DNA from: Candidatus Poribacteria bacterium
GTDB taxonomy: Bacteria > Poribacteria > WGA-4E > WGA-3G
Assembly: GCA_021295715.1 (NCBI GenBank)
Contig: JAGWBV010000008.1
Location: forward strand, 23,997-87,996
Length of the DNA stretch: 64,000 nucleotides
Direction of reading: 5' to 3'
Part shown: positions 44,066 to 54,243 of the stretch, piece after piece
Layout: each line of letters starts with the position of its first letter
Numbering within the stretch: position 1 is the first letter of the stretch
Notes under the pieces: model-generated
Told to the model about the DNA's origin: nothing
The model's input: the letters and a program-made list of their open reading frames with translations, nothing else
Databases searched by the model: none
Made by a program: the position numbers and the translations under genes

Positions 44066-44839
44066 ATGACAAAAGAGATGAACAACAGTACACCGGTCCC
44101 AGTCTTTGTATCTTGGTCATCGGGCAAAGACTCTGCGTGGGCACTTCACACACTGCGTCAGCAGCCGGAACGTTACGATGTACGGGGTATTTTTACTACC
44201 GTCACAAAGACATTCGATCGCGTCTCCATCCACTCTACGCCGGCATGGGTGCTAAAACAGCAGGCGGAGAAACTCGGAGTGCCATTGTATGAAATACCGA
44301 TCCCCTATCCTTGCTCCAATGCGATCTACGAAGATGCTATGCGGAAATTTCTGGCAGAAGTGGAAGCGTTACCGGAACATTTGGGGACATCGCATTTCGC
44401 GTTCGGGGATTTGTTCTTAGAGGACATCCGTGAATACCGAGAAGATAAATTAAGTGGCACTGGTTTCACACCGATTTTCCCAGTATGGGGAGAAGACACA
44501 ACACAGCTCGCTGATAAAATGATCGCTTCTGGCATGCGTGCCATTATTACCGCGCTCAATCCTACCAAGGTTCCTGCTGATTTCGCAGGACGTTGGTTCG
44601 ATGCTGAACTCCTTGCTGATTTACCCGATGGAGTGGATCCGCTTGGTGAAAACGGTGAGTTCCATACTTGCGTCGTTGATGGACCAATGTTTCGTTCGCC
44701 TGTTGCCGCGAAACCGGGTAAAGTTGTCCAGAGAGACATTGTTTCCACTAAAGACAGCAATGACAAGATTCATTCAAGTAGGAACACTTCACCGACTTAC
44801 GTCTATGCCGATGTAGTGCCTACTGAACAGGCGATTTAG
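44066..44839 (+). CDS. COG2102/DUF71 ATP-pyrophosphatase (Dph6-like, bacterial adenine-nucleotide hydrolase branch)
   Basis: This 257-aa N-type ATP pyrophosphatase starts at the ATG at 44066 (AAGG 6 nt upstream). The PP-loop is SWSSGKDSAWALHTLR. AFGDLFLEDIR, FPVWGEDTTQLA and GENGEFHTCVVDGPMF are typical of bacterial members. Archaeal/eukaryotic relatives are diphthine-ammonia ligases, but bacteria lack diphthamide. A published comparative-genomics study of this family proposed a B12-salvage role for a bacterial branch. It lies after trpG and overlaps the convergent panB gene by 4 nt. Confidence 0.8.
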   Translation: MTKEMNNSTPVPVFVSWSSGKDSAWALHTLRQQPERYDVRGIFTTVTKTFDRVSIHSTPAWVLKQQAEKLGVPLYEIPIPYPCSNAIYEDAMRKFLAEVEALPEHLGTSHFAFGDLFLEDIREYREDKLSGTGFTPIFPVWGEDTTQLADKMIASGMRAIITALNPTKVPADFAGRWFDAELLADLPDGVDPLGENGEFHTCVVDGPMFRSPVAAKPGKVVQRDIVSTKDSNDKIHSSRNTSPTYVYADVVPTEQAI

Positions 44840-45666
44840 TGCGTTGATTTTAGCCACTTCTGCAGGCGCACAAGTTTATCGGGTGGGATATGTGAGGTGT
44901 TCGCGTCTGTAGGAAATGCGCCGTTCGCAACCTCTTCCTTATACCGGCAGATTGCCTCAACCGTCAATTGACTGTAATCTTGATAACGTTTGGCGTGTTT
45001 GAGTGGGGGACCTATACCCAATATATCGTTAATAACGAGCACTTGCCCGTCACAGAATCGACCTGCACCAATACCGATAGTCGGAATATTGAGTTTATCG
45101 GTTATGATCTGACTTACCTCTTCAGTGACTTTCTCAAGGACGATGAGTTTCGCGCCAGCACCTGCCAGTGCTGCTGCTGCTTCAATGAGGCTTTTTGCTT
45201 TGGCAAAAGTTCTGCCGTGGGTTGATGCCTTGGTCCCGTGGATTTGTGGATTGTGACCGATGTGTGCACAGACGTCTATACCCTGTTCGGTGAGTGCGGT
45301 AACAATGGGGACCTTTTCTGGACCACCTTCCAATTTAACACCGTCTGCTCCATCGGATATAAAGAGTTTCGCATTGGTGATGGCTTGCGGCACATCGCGA
45401 TCTGCAGCGTAGGGCATATCAACAAGAAGGTAGGCATCTGTCACACCGCGACGGACTGCTTTGAGATGGTGACGCATATCTCTCATCGTCACCTCTGTCT
45501 CGTTTTTATAGCCGAGAACGTTGGTCCCAACACTATCGCCAACAAAAACGATGTCAATACCCGCTTCGTCTTGCATACAAGCGGTAGGATAGTCGTAGCA
45601 GGTCAACACAGTAATCGGTTGGCGTTGCCGTTTTTTGGTGTGCAGATAAACGATGTCTTTCTTCAC
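44836..45666 (-). CDS. panB: 3-methyl-2-oxobutanoate hydroxymethyltransferase
   Basis: PanB adds a hydroxymethyl group to ketoisovalerate on the way to pantothenate and CoA. The 276-aa protein reads VLTCYDYPTACMQDEAGIDIVFVGDSVG, shown here as its family start, with SDGADGVKLEGG, VCAHIGHNPQ and TIGIGAGRFCDGQVLV also conserved. The start is a GTG at 45666. A family-1 element ending GCAAGGTAAAATTAAAAA supplies the ribosome binding site. No panC or panD is nearby. Confidence 0.95.
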   Translation of the reverse strand: MKKDIVYLHTKKRQRQPITVLTCYDYPTACMQDEAGIDIVFVGDSVGTNVLGYKNETEVTMRDMRHHLKAVRRGVTDAYLLVDMPYAADRDVPQAITNAKLFISDGADGVKLEGGPEKVPIVTALTEQGIDVCAHIGHNPQIHGTKASTHGRTFAKAKSLIEAAAALAGAGAKLIVLEKVTEEVSQIITDKLNIPTIGIGAGRFCDGQVLVINDILGIGPPLKHAKRYQDYSQLTVEAICRYKEEVANGAFPTDANTSHIPPDKLVRLQKWLKSTH

Positions 45667-45785
45667 TTTTTAATTTTACCTTGCGGTTCGGTCAGGTGGA
45701 TTGGATAAATAACCTTCATTTCCGTATATCCACCTGCGTGTTTTTGCTTGGGTATTTCTGCGTATTGTTGCAGGCTACTGCTTTG
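45667..45785 (-). repeat. Family-1 RBS-bearing element in front of panB
   Basis: On the minus strand: GTAGCCTGCAAC, then GCAGGTGGATATACGGAAAT, and the end CCGAACCGCAAGGTAAAATT. It lies in the 340-nt panB-sucD gap; a possible inverted end CCGCCAGGAAAAATTAAAA occurs at about 45984-46002 near the sucD stop. Nothing else was recognised in this gap. Confidence 0.7.
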
Positions 45786-46006
45786 TCACGCCAAAGTATA
45801 TCACAGTTCGCTCCTACAGCGAGAGGTTTAGGGAGATTCTACCACCTAAGCCGTCAGTTCAAGGTTGACAGAACACTACAGTTTGGTCATAAAATTAAAG
45901 ATAAGACAAAACCCGTAGTCCGTAATAAAATGGAGGACAGATATAAGAAAAGTACGTCAAAGATGGAGGTCCGTCGTTTCTCCGCCAGGAAAAATTAAAA
46001 TATAAA

Positions 46007-46879
46007 TTACGCCAACGCCTCTGAAACGGTTTCCCCAATAGTGGTGAGGCTATCGGCAACAGCGACCCCGGCATCCTTGAGTGCCTGAATTTTATCGGCA
46101 GCAGTGCCTTGCCCACCGGAGATAATTGCTCCCGCGTGTCCCATTCGCTTTCCGGGTGGTGCTGTCTGTCCAGCAATAAAACCAACAACAGGTTTCGTCA
46201 TTTCATCCTTCACAAACTGTGCTGCTTTTTCCTCAGCCGTTCCACCGATTTCACCTATTAAGACGACGGCGTGTGTGTCGTCATCCGCCTCAAAAAGTTT
46301 GAGAACATCAACGAAGTTTGTTCCAATCACCGGGTCACCACCAATGCCAACGCAGGTGGACTGCCCAATACCGAGTCGCTTCAGTTGATATGCAGCTTCG
46401 TAAGTCAAGGTACCACTTCGAGAAACAATCCCAACGTTGCCGGATGTATAGGCAAACTCGGGCATAACGCCGATTTTGCATTCACCGGGTGTGATGACGC
46501 CTGGACAGTTCGGTCCGATTAATCGGGTTGACTTTCCTTGAAGGTATGCCTTGGCTTTTACCATGTCGAGAACAGGAATGTGCTCAGAAATACAGACAAT
46601 CAGTTCGACCCCTGCTTCCGACGCTTCCATGACAGAATCTGCCGCGTTAAAGCGTGCAGGGACGAAAATCATCGAGGTATCCGCTCCTGTTGCGGCGATC
46701 CCTTCTGCTACAGTGTCATAAACCGGGATGCCATTCACATCAGTTCCACCTCTGCCGGGAACTGCGCCTGCGACAATCTGGGTGCCGTAAGCTGCGCACT
46801 GCTCTGTGTGAAAGCGTCCAGAACGACCTGTGATGCCTTGAACGAGGACTTTTGTATTTTTATTAACGAGTATGCTCAT
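46007..46879 (-). CDS. sucD: Succinyl-CoA ligase alpha subunit
   Basis: The alpha subunit binds CoA and carries the phosphohistidine. The 290-aa protein shows [17 protein letters not shown], the CoA-binding [30 protein letters not shown] and the phospho-His region [14 protein letters not shown]. Its partner sucC is 3 kb away, beyond proS and pgk. The ATG follows a family-2 repeat and lacks a clear ribosome binding site. Confidence 0.95.
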   Translation of the reverse strand: MSILVNKNTKVLVQGITGRSGRFHTEQCAAYGTQIVAGAVPGRGGTDVNGIPVYDTVAEGIAATGADTSMIFVPARFNAADSVMEASEAGVELIVCISEHIPVLDMVKAKAYLQGKSTRLIGPNCPGVITPGECKIGVMPEFAYTSGNVGIVSRSGTLTYEAAYQLKRLGIGQSTCVGIGGDPVIGTNFVDVLKLFEADDDTHAVVLIGEIGGTAEEKAAQFVKDEMTKPVVGFIAGQTAPPGKRMGHAGAIISGGQGTAADKIQALKDAGVAVADSLTTIGETVSEALA

Positions 46880-46887
46880 ATTTTTTG

Positions 46888-46970
46888 GGTTTTCGGTCTT
46901 CGGTTTTCAGTTATCGGTTAAAGAGGTGCTTGACTGAATCATACCGGCCTTTAACTGACAACTGAAAGGG
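46888..46970. repeat. Family-2 dispersed repeat upstream of sucD
   Basis: CGGTCTTCGGTTTTCAGTTA, then TCGGTTAAAGAGGTG, and the inverted arm CCTTTAACTGACAACTGAAA. A nearby 46980-47030 stretch repeats TTGCTTGGGTATTTCTGCG, also seen at about 45747. Confidence 0.75.
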
Positions 46971-47085
46971 TGTTTTTGATAGGGGTGTTTTTGCTTGGGC
47001 ATTTCTACGTATTGCTTGGGTATTTCTGCGGATTTCCCCATCGTAGCAACCCGCATTCTCACTGCGAAGCAAACTGATAACTATT

Positions 47086-48522
47086 CTAATAAGCGCGAGC
47101 AAAGACAGCAATGTCTTTCGCAGACTTCCCACAAACAATACATTCGCCATCTCCACCGGATTGTTCCATCGGTAGGCATCGAATAGTCGCTTGTGTTTCT
47201 TCTCGGGCTTGATCTTCGCAAGTTGCATCGCCACACCAGTGAGCGTGTGCGAATCCATTTTCGATAACCTCTTTAAACGCGTCGTAGGTGGTAGGTTTAA
47301 AGGTATTTGCATCGCGGAAGTCTGTCGCCCGTTTGAGCATATCCGCTTGAATGGTGTCAAGCATCTGCGTTACCGTCTCGGCGGCACTGTCAATTGGCAC
47401 AAAAATTTTGCCTTCCTTGCCGGGAATATCGCGTCGCGCAAGGACGATTTGCTGTTTGCTCAAATCACGGGGACCGATCTCTATGCGTAAGGGCACGCCT
47501 TTGAGTTCCCATTCGTTGAATCGCCAACCGGGTGAGTAATCATGTCTATCGTCAACATGGTAGCGGATGCCACCCAAAGTTTCACAAATACCATCAACGG
47601 TTTGCATGACGGCTTGCTTATCGCTGTCGTTGTTTTTAGGAACGATTGGCACAATGACGAGCTGAGTAGGTGCAAGTCTCGGTGGTAGAACTAACCCTTG
47701 GTCGTCTCCATGCGTCATGATAATCGCGCCGATCATTCGGGTGCTGACACCCCAACTGGTTGTCCAGCAGTGCTGCTGTTTCTGGTTGGCATCAAGATAC
47801 TGAATCTCGAAAGCCTTGGCGAAGTTCTGTCCTAAGTCGTGCGAAGTGCCAGCTTGAAGTGCGCGTTTATCCCCCATCATCGCTTCGATGGTATAGGAGG
47901 TTAGCGCGCCCGGAAACTTCTCGCTTTCACTCTTGCGTCCCGGGATGACAGGTATTGCAGCTTCATTGATCGCAAAATCGGCATAGAGGTCGAGGATACG
48001 AAGCGTTTCTTCTTCAGCCTCCTCGTGCGTTGCGTGAGCCGTATGCCCCTCCTGCCAGAAGAATTCCATCGTCCTGAGGAAAAGACGAGGACGCAATTCC
48101 CATCGGACTACGTTTGCCCATTGATTGATAAGTACCGGTAAATCTCGATAGGACTGGATCCACTGACTATACATGTAGCCGATAATGGTTTCAGAGGTCG
48201 GTCGGACGACAAGCGGTTCTTCGAGTTTTTTACCACCGCCGTGTGTGACGACAGCAAGTTCCGGCTTAAAACCCTCGACATGCTCCGCTTCTTTTTCGAT
48301 GAAACTCATCGGAATGAAGAGGGGAAAGGCGGCGTTTTGGTGTCCCGTTTCTTTGAACCGGGTATCCAATTGCTCTTTAACATTCTCCCAAAGTGCGTAG
48401 CCGTAAGGACGGACGACCATACATCCGCGCACGGGAGCGTAGTCAGCCATCTCCGCTTGACGGATAACCTGCGTATACCATTTTGCGTAGTCTTCACTAC
48501 GGGGAATTATTTTATCATACAT
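47086..48522 (-). CDS. proS: Prolyl-tRNA synthetase, eukaryote/archaea-like type
   Basis: ProS charges tRNA-Pro. The 478 aa lack the INS editing domain of the common bacterial enzyme (about 570 aa). They follow the short type 3 form: MVVRPYGYALWENVKEQLD, LVVRPTSETIIGYMYSQWI, RPRLFLRTMEFFWQEGHTAHAT, QAGTSHDLGQNFAKAF and a C-terminal zinc-type tail with CGDATCEDQ and CIVCGKSAKDIAVFARAY. The start follows a family-1 element with CAAGGA. Confidence 0.95.
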   Translation of the reverse strand: MYDKIIPRSEDYAKWYTQVIRQAEMADYAPVRGCMVVRPYGYALWENVKEQLDTRFKETGHQNAAFPLFIPMSFIEKEAEHVEGFKPELAVVTHGGGKKLEEPLVVRPTSETIIGYMYSQWIQSYRDLPVLINQWANVVRWELRPRLFLRTMEFFWQEGHTAHATHEEAEEETLRILDLYADFAINEAAIPVIPGRKSESEKFPGALTSYTIEAMMGDKRALQAGTSHDLGQNFAKAFEIQYLDANQKQQHCWTTSWGVSTRMIGAIIMTHGDDQGLVLPPRLAPTQLVIVPIVPKNNDSDKQAVMQTVDGICETLGGIRYHVDDRHDYSPGWRFNEWELKGVPLRIEIGPRDLSKQQIVLARRDIPGKEGKIFVPIDSAAETVTQMLDTIQADMLKRATDFRDANTFKPTTYDAFKEVIENGFAHAHWCGDATCEDQAREETQATIRCLPMEQSGGDGECIVCGKSAKDIAVFARAY

Positions 48523-48620
48523 TTTTTAATTATTCCTTGCGGTTCGGTCAGGTGGGTTGGATAACTGAAGTGCCTTTCCGTAGACCCGCCTGCGCCGATG
48601 TTGCAGGCTACGCGTTTAGG
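48523..48620 (-). repeat. Family-1 RBS-bearing element in front of proS
   Basis: On the minus strand: CGTAGCCTGCAACATCGGCG, CAGGCGGGTCTACGGAAAGG and the end CCGCAAGGAATAATTAAAAA directly before the ATG. This is the reference copy for the family. Confidence 0.8.
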
Positions 48621-48702
48621 TTTAACAAAAACCCCTTAACCGACTGCTGGTTACTAATTTTTCCTTTCGCACCGCTTCGGGCTCAGTTTCCTGAAGTGGA
48701 GG

Positions 48703-49899
48703 TTATCTCTCTCGATCCGTTAAAGCAACGATACCGGGTAGAAATTTCCCTTCTAAAAACTCCAAAGAGGCACCACCGCCAGTTGAGATATGCGTCATCC
48801 GATCCGCGACCCCTGCTTGTTGTATCGCCGCAACACAGTCCCCACCGCCGATGATGCTTATCGACTCCGAATCGGCAATCTGCTTTGCGACCGAAATCGT
48901 GCCGTGTGCGAACTTCTCAAATTCATAGACACCTAAAGGTCCGTTCCAGACCACAGTTTTTGCTGTCGCGATCTGTCTACCAAAAGCCGATACAGTTTCA
49001 GGACCAATATCCAATCCTTGCCAACCCTCTGGGATACCTCGTTTGCCCACAATCTGTGACTCGGTTTCTGGGTCAAAGGCTTTACCCACGACATGATCCA
49101 CGGGTAGTAGGACGGAATCCGAGAAGTCTTCTCTTTCGACTAACGATTTTGCAACGTCAAGTTTCTCAGTTTCAACAATTGAGTTCCCGACACCGAATCC
49201 CATCGCTGATAGAAATGTATATGCCATGCCTCCACCGATAAGAAGTTTATCAACCTTTCCGAGGAGGTTCTCAATCAGTGTGATTTTGTCGGAAATTTTT
49301 GCACCACCGAGGATAGCGACATAGGGACGTGCAGGATCTTCAAGAGTGGTGCTGAGGTAATAGATTTCGCGTGCCATCAAAAGCCCGGCAGCACACGGAC
49401 TCAGATAGTGCGTTACCCCCTCCGTTGAAGCATGGGCACGGTGTGCAGTGCCGAAGGCATCGTTCACATAGACATCTGCGAATGAAGCAAGTTGTGCTGC
49501 GAATGCCGTGTCGTTCGCGGTTTCCTCGGCATAGAATCGGACGTTCTCAAGGAGCAGAATTTCTCCGTTACGCATTGATGCAACGGCAGTTTGGACCGAC
49601 TCACCGATGCAATCGTTGACATGTGCGACACGCGTACCGAGTTTTCGGCTGAGAGCTACAGCAATTGGTTCAGTCGAGAGCGTCTCTCGGTCAACTGCCG
49701 AACCCATCTCGGGTCTGCCTAAATGTGTCACAAGGATAATTTTGGCATCGGCATTGATGAGTGCTAACAGTGTCGGCAAAGCAGCAGTGATACGGGTTTC
49801 ATCTGCAATCTTTCCATCTTTCATTGGAACATTGAAGTCCACCCGGACGAGAACGCGTTTCCCACTAACGTCTATGTTCTTTAATTCAAGTTTTTCCAT
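48703..49899 (-). CDS. pgk: Phosphoglycerate kinase
   Basis: Pgk transfers phosphate from 1,3-bisphosphoglycerate to ADP in glycolysis. The 398-aa protein has KRVLVRVDFNVPMKDGKI, THLGRPEMGS, LLENVRFYAEE, YVNDAFGTAHRAHAST and the C-terminal nucleotide region IIGGGDCVAAIQQAG and STGGGASLEFLEGK. It begins 7 nt after the sucC stop, so the genes are cotranscribed. Confidence 0.96.
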   Translation of the reverse strand: MEKLELKNIDVSGKRVLVRVDFNVPMKDGKIADETRITAALPTLLALINADAKIILVTHLGRPEMGSAVDRETLSTEPIAVALSRKLGTRVAHVNDCIGESVQTAVASMRNGEILLLENVRFYAEETANDTAFAAQLASFADVYVNDAFGTAHRAHASTEGVTHYLSPCAAGLLMAREIYYLSTTLEDPARPYVAILGGAKISDKITLIENLLGKVDKLLIGGGMAYTFLSAMGFGVGNSIVETEKLDVAKSLVEREDFSDSVLLPVDHVVGKAFDPETESQIVGKRGIPEGWQGLDIGPETVSAFGRQIATAKTVVWNGPLGVYEFEKFAHGTISVAKQIADSESISIIGGGDCVAAIQQAGVADRMTHISTGGGASLEFLEGKFLPGIVALTDRER

Positions 49900-49906
49900 A
49901 TCATTT

Positions 49907-51091
49907 TTATGCAGCGTTCGCCGCCTCTACTGCCAATTGCGCCGCTTCAGAGAGACCTTCCGATTGTAGAACGTTCAAATCCGACTCAGCAATGATCTGT
50001 TTTCCGAGCTCCACGTTTGTCCCCTCCAACCGAACCACAAGCGGGACATTGAGTTCAACCTGCTTTGCGGCTTCAACGATGCCGTTTGCGATTGTATCGC
50101 ATTTCATGATACCGCCAAAAATGTTTACGAGAACAGCCTTCACGTTTTCGTCTGCAAGGATGAGACGGAAAGCGTGGGCAACTGCCTCTACAGATGCGCC
50201 CCCACCAACATCAAGGAAGTTTGCCGGTTCACCGCCGTTCTGTTTGATGATGTCCATTGTTGCCATAGCGAGTCCTGCGCCGTTCACCATGCAACCGATA
50301 TCGCCATCAAGACGGATGTAACTTAAACCCGATTCGCTTGCTTCTAATTCACTCGGATCTTCTTCGTGCGGATCACGCATCTCAGCTATATCGGGATGTC
50401 GCCAGAGTGAATTATCATCAAGGTTTACCTTAGAATCGAGTGCGATAATGTCTAATTCGTCATCCGTTTTTACAATTGCCAAGGGATTAATCTCTACCAA
50501 CGAACAGTCGCACTCAGTAAACGCATTGTAAAGCGACACAATCAATTGGGTGGCGTTTGGGATAACAGAACGGTAGTTTATATTGGTGATGAGTTTGTAT
50601 GCGAACTCCCGCGCTTGGAACTCAGTTAATCCGAAAGCTGGATGAACCTCCGCTCTAATAATTTTTTCAGGGGTTTGCGCTGCCACTTCCTCGATGTTAA
50701 CACCCCCCTCTTCGCTTCCGATTAAGGTGAGTCGGGAAGTTTCTCGATCGAGCAATATGGCGAGGTAGAACTCTTTCTCTATTTCTGCAGCCTCGGCAAT
50801 TAGGACTTTACGAACGAGTTTTCCTTCGGGACCGGTCTGGGGTGTTACCAACTGCATTCCGAGAATAGCATCTGCGCGCTGTTTAACTTCGTCGGGTGAG
50901 TCTGCGAGTTTAACCCCGCCGCCCTTCCCGCGACCACCAGCATGTATTTGTGCCTTAATAACGTATTTTGGGCAATTGAGCTCCCGTGCGATTGCTTCGG
51001 CTTCCTCTCGCGTTTCGGCAACCTGACCCGGTAGCGTATTGACACCATAGGATTCTAAGATTTGTCTGGCTTGGTATTCGTGGATGTTCAT
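49907..51091 (-). CDS. sucC: Succinyl-CoA ligase beta subunit
   Basis: The beta subunit carries the ATP-grasp nucleotide-binding domain. The 394-aa protein starts [17 protein letters not shown] and has [39 protein letters not shown] and [15 protein letters not shown] promoter lies about 90 nt upstream, and AAGGA precedes the ATG. It heads the run sucC-pgk-proS-sucD. Confidence 0.96.
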   Translation of the reverse strand: MNIHEYQARQILESYGVNTLPGQVAETREEAEAIARELNCPKYVIKAQIHAGGRGKGGGVKLADSPDEVKQRADAILGMQLVTPQTGPEGKLVRKVLIAEAAEIEKEFYLAILLDRETSRLTLIGSEEGGVNIEEVAAQTPEKIIRAEVHPAFGLTEFQAREFAYKLITNINYRSVIPNATQLIVSLYNAFTECDCSLVEINPLAIVKTDDELDIIALDSKVNLDDNSLWRHPDIAEMRDPHEEDPSELEASESGLSYIRLDGDIGCMVNGAGLAMATMDIIKQNGGEPANFLDVGGGASVEAVAHAFRLILADENVKAVLVNIFGGIMKCDTIANGIVEAAKQVELNVPLVVRLEGTNVELGKQIIAESDLNVLQSEGLSEAAQLAVEAANAA

Positions 51092-51178
51092 CTTTTTTAT
51101 AGTTTTTCCTTAAACTCCTTTGGCACTTGTGATTACTGGTGTATTCTGTTCACGTATTTCGGACTCACGTATCTACAA

Positions 51179-51207
51179 ATTATACTATACCTGAGAGAAA
51201 ATTGCAA
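51179..51207 (-). promoter_or_regulatory. Sigma70-type promoter of the sucC operon
   Basis: On the minus strand TTGCAA (51207-51202), a 17-nt spacer and TATAAT (51184-51179). It is placed 88-116 nt upstream of the sucC start. Confidence 0.7.
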
Positions 51208-51323
51208 GTTTTTCAGGTTGGTTCATATCACTGTCATAGCACTTTCGGCACGTGGACACAAATTTTCACTATCCCTTTTCATCTCAGGCAACTCCATATA
51301 AACAACCATAGGAGGTGGAAACG

Positions 51324-51632
51324 ATGTTTATGCGGAAATTCAAAACCGGTCTTCGGTTTATTGGGACATTTCTTGTGAGGGTTCTACTCGGAATCGTAGC
51401 AGGTTACGTATGGCTAACAGGATTGGATTTTATCGGTCGCGCCACAGTGGGTAGGCTCTCCGACCGCTACATGGATAGTCGCTATGACGGATTGCGGGAT
51501 ACAGTGTTCCATGACATTATAGTTCCTGTCGGGTGGTATGGTGCTTGGGTATTGATAGGCATCGCCATTATTTGGGGTTTTTCTCAAGGAAAGTTAGATA
51601 TTCAAAGATGGTTAAGAAAACGGCATGCTTAA
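51324..51632 (+). CDS. Small membrane protein of unknown function
   Basis: This 102-aa protein starts at the ATG at 51324, with AGGAGG 8 nt upstream. Two transmembrane segments are predicted (about residues 15-35, TFLVRVLLGIVAGYVWLTG, and 72-90, WYGAWVLIGIAIIWGF), separated by a charged loop with RLSDRYMDSRYDGLRD. I recognise no family. It is divergent from sucC and convergent with folK. Confidence 0.7.
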   Translation: MFMRKFKTGLRFIGTFLVRVLLGIVAGYVWLTGLDFIGRATVGRLSDRYMDSRYDGLRDTVFHDIIVPVGWYGAWVLIGIAIIWGFSQGKLDIQRWLRKRHA

Positions 51633-51635
51633 AAA

Positions 51636-51696
51636 AATGATATTGTGTTCTGTAAGAAAATGTAGTTCTGCCCCACGGAACTACAAAACACAATCT
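51636..51696 (-). terminator. Bidirectional-looking terminator hairpin at the end of folK
   Basis: ATTGTGTT...AACACAAT and TGTAGTTC...GAACTACA form a long nested stem. On the minus strand it is followed by ATCATTTTTTT. It overlaps the last folK codons and would end the fab-folK transcripts. Confidence 0.55.
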
Positions 51697-52175
51697 TCTT
51701 TCAGAACGAATTCGCTGTCTTCAAGGCAATTGAGAAGAGTCTGGATAGGTTCCTGAAAGACTGGATGGACAAGATCCGGTGCAATCTCTGCTAACGGGAC
51801 CAGTACGAAACTACGGAGATGCATCTCTGGGTGTGGCACGACGAGTTCCTCTGTTTGGACGCACACATCTCCATAGATTAATATATCCAAGTCGATTTCC
51901 CTTGGTCCCCAACGCATGCGGTGTTTTCTACCAATAGCGGTCTCAATGTCTTTTAAAGTGTGTAGCAAAGAGAGAGGAGAAAGGGAGGTTTGGATAGCGA
52001 CAACCCCGTTCAGGAACTGTGCCTGTTCCTCATATCCGACTGGATCGGTTGTGTAAATGGAGGAAATCTTCTTTAAGGTGATTCCTTCCGTTTTTGATAG
52101 AGCATGGATGGCGTTTTGGATATGTGCCAGACGGTCACCGATGTTGCTTCCGAAGCCGATGTAGGCTGCGTACAT
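51681..52175 (-). CDS. folK: 2-amino-4-hydroxy-6-hydroxymethyldihydropteridine pyrophosphokinase
   Basis: HPPK activates the pterin in folate synthesis. The 164-aa protein has [19 protein letters not shown] at the start, [18 protein letters not shown] and [20 protein letters not shown], the three family signatures. GGAG lies 5 nt before the ATG. It begins 36 nt after fabF. Confidence 0.95.
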   Translation of the reverse strand: MYAAYIGFGSNIGDRLAHIQNAIHALSKTEGITLKKISSIYTTDPVGYEEQAQFLNGVVAIQTSLSPLSLLHTLKDIETAIGRKHRMRWGPREIDLDILIYGDVCVQTEELVVPHPEMHLRSFVLVPLAEIAPDLVHPVFQEPIQTLLNCLEDSEFVLKEDCVL

Positions 52176-52211
52176 AGAATCTCCGAAGCACGTCCAAACG
52201 GACGGACACTA

Positions 52212-53450
52212 CTAATCTGAAAATCTGCGAATAGCGATTGAGGTATTGTGTCCACCGAAACCGAACGCGTTGGAGAGGACGACCTTGATCGTTGCATCGC
52301 GACTTTCGTTTGGAACATAGTCCAAGTCGCAATCTTCGTCCGGCATATCGTAGTTGATCGTTGGAGGTAGGAAGCCTTTTTCCATCCCACCTAAGCAGGC
52401 GATGAGTTCTACGGCTCCCGCAGCACCGAGCAGATGACCGATCATGGATTTGGTAGAACTAACAGGAATTCTGTATGCGTGTTCACCGAAGAGGGTTTTA
52501 ATGGCGTTCGTTTCGGCAATATCGCCAATGGGTGTCGAGGTGCCGTGAGCATTGATATAATCGACAGCATCGAGTGGCAATTCCGCATCTCGGAGTGCAA
52601 ATTCCATCGCCTTTGCCGCGCCTTCACCATTCTCAGGCGGACTTACCATATCGTGGGCATCTGATGTCATTCCATAGCCGATTATCTCAGCGTAGATATA
52701 CGCACCGCGCTTTTTGGCGTGTGATAGCGATTCGAGAATTAGGACACCCGCACCATCCCCCATGACAAAGCCGTCCCGATCCTTCGTAAACGGGCGCGAG
52801 GCGCGTTCAGGTTCATGATTTCGAGCGGACATGGCGCGCATCGAACAGAACCCAGCGAACGCTAAGGGTGTAATCGCCGATTCTGTGCCACCCGTAAACA
52901 TCACGTCTGCTTCACCCCGTTGAATGATACGGAACGAATCACCGATAGAATGGTTCGCACTTGCGCAGGCAGTGACGGACGTAGCATTAGGACCTTTGAG
53001 GTTAAAATGGATTGAGAGCTGCCCTGCCGCCATGTTAATAATCATATAGGGGACAAGGAATGGACTCACGCGTTTCGCTCCCCTTTCAGCGAGGATTTTA
53101 GCGTTATCTTCGAGGACACCGATGCCGCCAATCCCTGAACCCATTTGGACCCCCGCACGGTAAGGGTCAACTTCGTCAAGTTCCAACCCGGCATCTTTGT
53201 GTGCCATAATTGCAGCAGCAAGCGCGTACTGAATAAACAGCGGCAACCTTGATGCAGCACGGCGGTCCATATATTGTTCCGCTTGGAAATTCTTGACCTC
53301 TCCGGCGATTTGGGTGCGATACTCGGAAGCATCAAAATAGGTTAAAGGTCCGATTCCGTTTTTACCGATAGCAAGCGCATCCCAATATTCTTCTTTCGTA
53401 TTGCCAATGGCATTGACAACACCGATTCCTGTAATAACTACACGCTCCAC
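52212..53450 (-). CDS. fabF: Beta-ketoacyl-ACP synthase II
   Basis: FabF elongates acyl-ACP with malonyl-ACP. The 412-aa protein has the nucleophile Cys162 ([14 protein letters not shown]) and histidines in [11 protein letters not shown] and [11 protein letters not shown]. It begins with GTG ([15 protein letters not shown]); AAGGA lies 8 nt upstream. acpP, fabG, fabD and fabH follow upstream on the same strand, making a full elongation set. Confidence 0.96.
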   Translation of the reverse strand: MERVVITGIGVVNAIGNTKEEYWDALAIGKNGIGPLTYFDASEYRTQIAGEVKNFQAEQYMDRRAASRLPLFIQYALAAAIMAHKDAGLELDEVDPYRAGVQMGSGIGGIGVLEDNAKILAERGAKRVSPFLVPYMIINMAAGQLSIHFNLKGPNATSVTACASANHSIGDSFRIIQRGEADVMFTGGTESAITPLAFAGFCSMRAMSARNHEPERASRPFTKDRDGFVMGDGAGVLILESLSHAKKRGAYIYAEIIGYGMTSDAHDMVSPPENGEGAAKAMEFALRDAELPLDAVDYINAHGTSTPIGDIAETNAIKTLFGEHAYRIPVSSTKSMIGHLLGAAGAVELIACLGGMEKGFLPPTINYDMPDEDCDLDYVPNESRDATIKVVLSNAFGFGGHNTSIAIRRFSD

Positions 53451-53470
53451 GAGACCGATCCTTTTTTATT

Positions 53471-53578
53471 GAATAGTTATGGGTTCGCCTGCTACGCAGG
53501 CTTTCAGTCATCGGTTATCAGTTAAAAGAGGGCGTTATTAAACGAGAACCTCTTAACTGATAACTGATAACTAAAATC
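53471..53578. repeat. Family-2 dispersed repeat between acpP and fabF
   Basis: TAGTTATGGGTTCGCCTGCT-ACGCAGGCTTTCAGTCATCGG leads to TTATCAGTTAAAAGAGG. The inverted arm CCTCTTAACTGATAACTGAT abuts the acpP stop codon. Confidence 0.8.
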
Positions 53579-53811
53579 TACACGTGTTCGTCTAAGTAAC
53601 TCAGGGCATCTTGAACAGTCTGGATTTTCTCCGCATCACTGTCTGGGATTTCGATATCGAATTCCTCTTCAAGTGCCATGACCAGCTCAACAGTATCAAG
53701 TGAGTCAGCCCCCAGGTCTTCCATAAAGGAGGCGTCTGGAGTGACATTATCTTCTTCAACACCGAGTTGTTTTGCGATAATTTCGATGAGGCGTTCTTGG
53801 TTTGTTGCCAT
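53578..53811 (-). CDS. acpP: Acyl carrier protein
   Basis: This 77-aa acidic four-helix protein carries the phosphopantetheine attachment Ser37 in [19 protein letters not shown]. It shuttles acyl chains between the fab enzymes encoded around it. The stop codon overlaps the edge of a family-2 repeat. Confidence 0.97.
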   Translation of the reverse strand: MATNQERLIEIIAKQLGVEEDNVTPDASFMEDLGADSLDTVELVMALEEEFDIEIPDSDAEKIQTVQDALSYLDEHV

Positions 53812-53879
53812 AAGCGTTTCTCTGATCTGTTCTTAAAAACCTATGTTTTTCTAAAGAAATCCATAGAATTCTTAAAGGG

Positions 53880-54200
53880 CTCCTAATCCCCTGTTACGAC
53901 ACCCGTCAGTGTCTAAGCCTGCCCACACCCAACGCAATCTGCCACGTAGCAGAAGATGTAAGCGACTTGCATACCTCAAGGTACACGAGGTATGGACGAA
54001 CCGTCAAAGTTAGTGCCGAAACACTAACGTCTTATTTCTCTGTCTCCCATTGTCGTTATAATTTTCTATACCGCTTCGACGTTGCGGGTGGTGCGGGTTG
54101 CGTGGTTTATAGCAAAGTCGTGGTTCTGTGACTTCACTCACTACAACACTTCGCCCAAAGACAAACCTGTTTTTTAGGGTTTCCACAGATTTGTCAAGAC
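53880..54200 (-). mobile_element. Gene-free 510-nt gap with a possible IS200/IS605 (TnpB 3'-end) remnant
   Basis: Read on the minus strand, GTGGCAGATTGCGTTGGGTG, then CACTGACGGGTGTCGTAACA and GGGGATTAGGAGCCC, resemble the 3' end of tnpB genes and their reRNA region. GTAGTGAGTGAAGTCACAGA is also typical of such ends. A perfect hairpin GTTAGTG/CACTAAC lies between. No intact reading frame remains. This is recognition by eye only. Confidence 0.35.
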
Positions 54201-54243
54201 TTATTCAGGATTAGAGGTCCTTAGGACATCTTCCTCTAAATTA

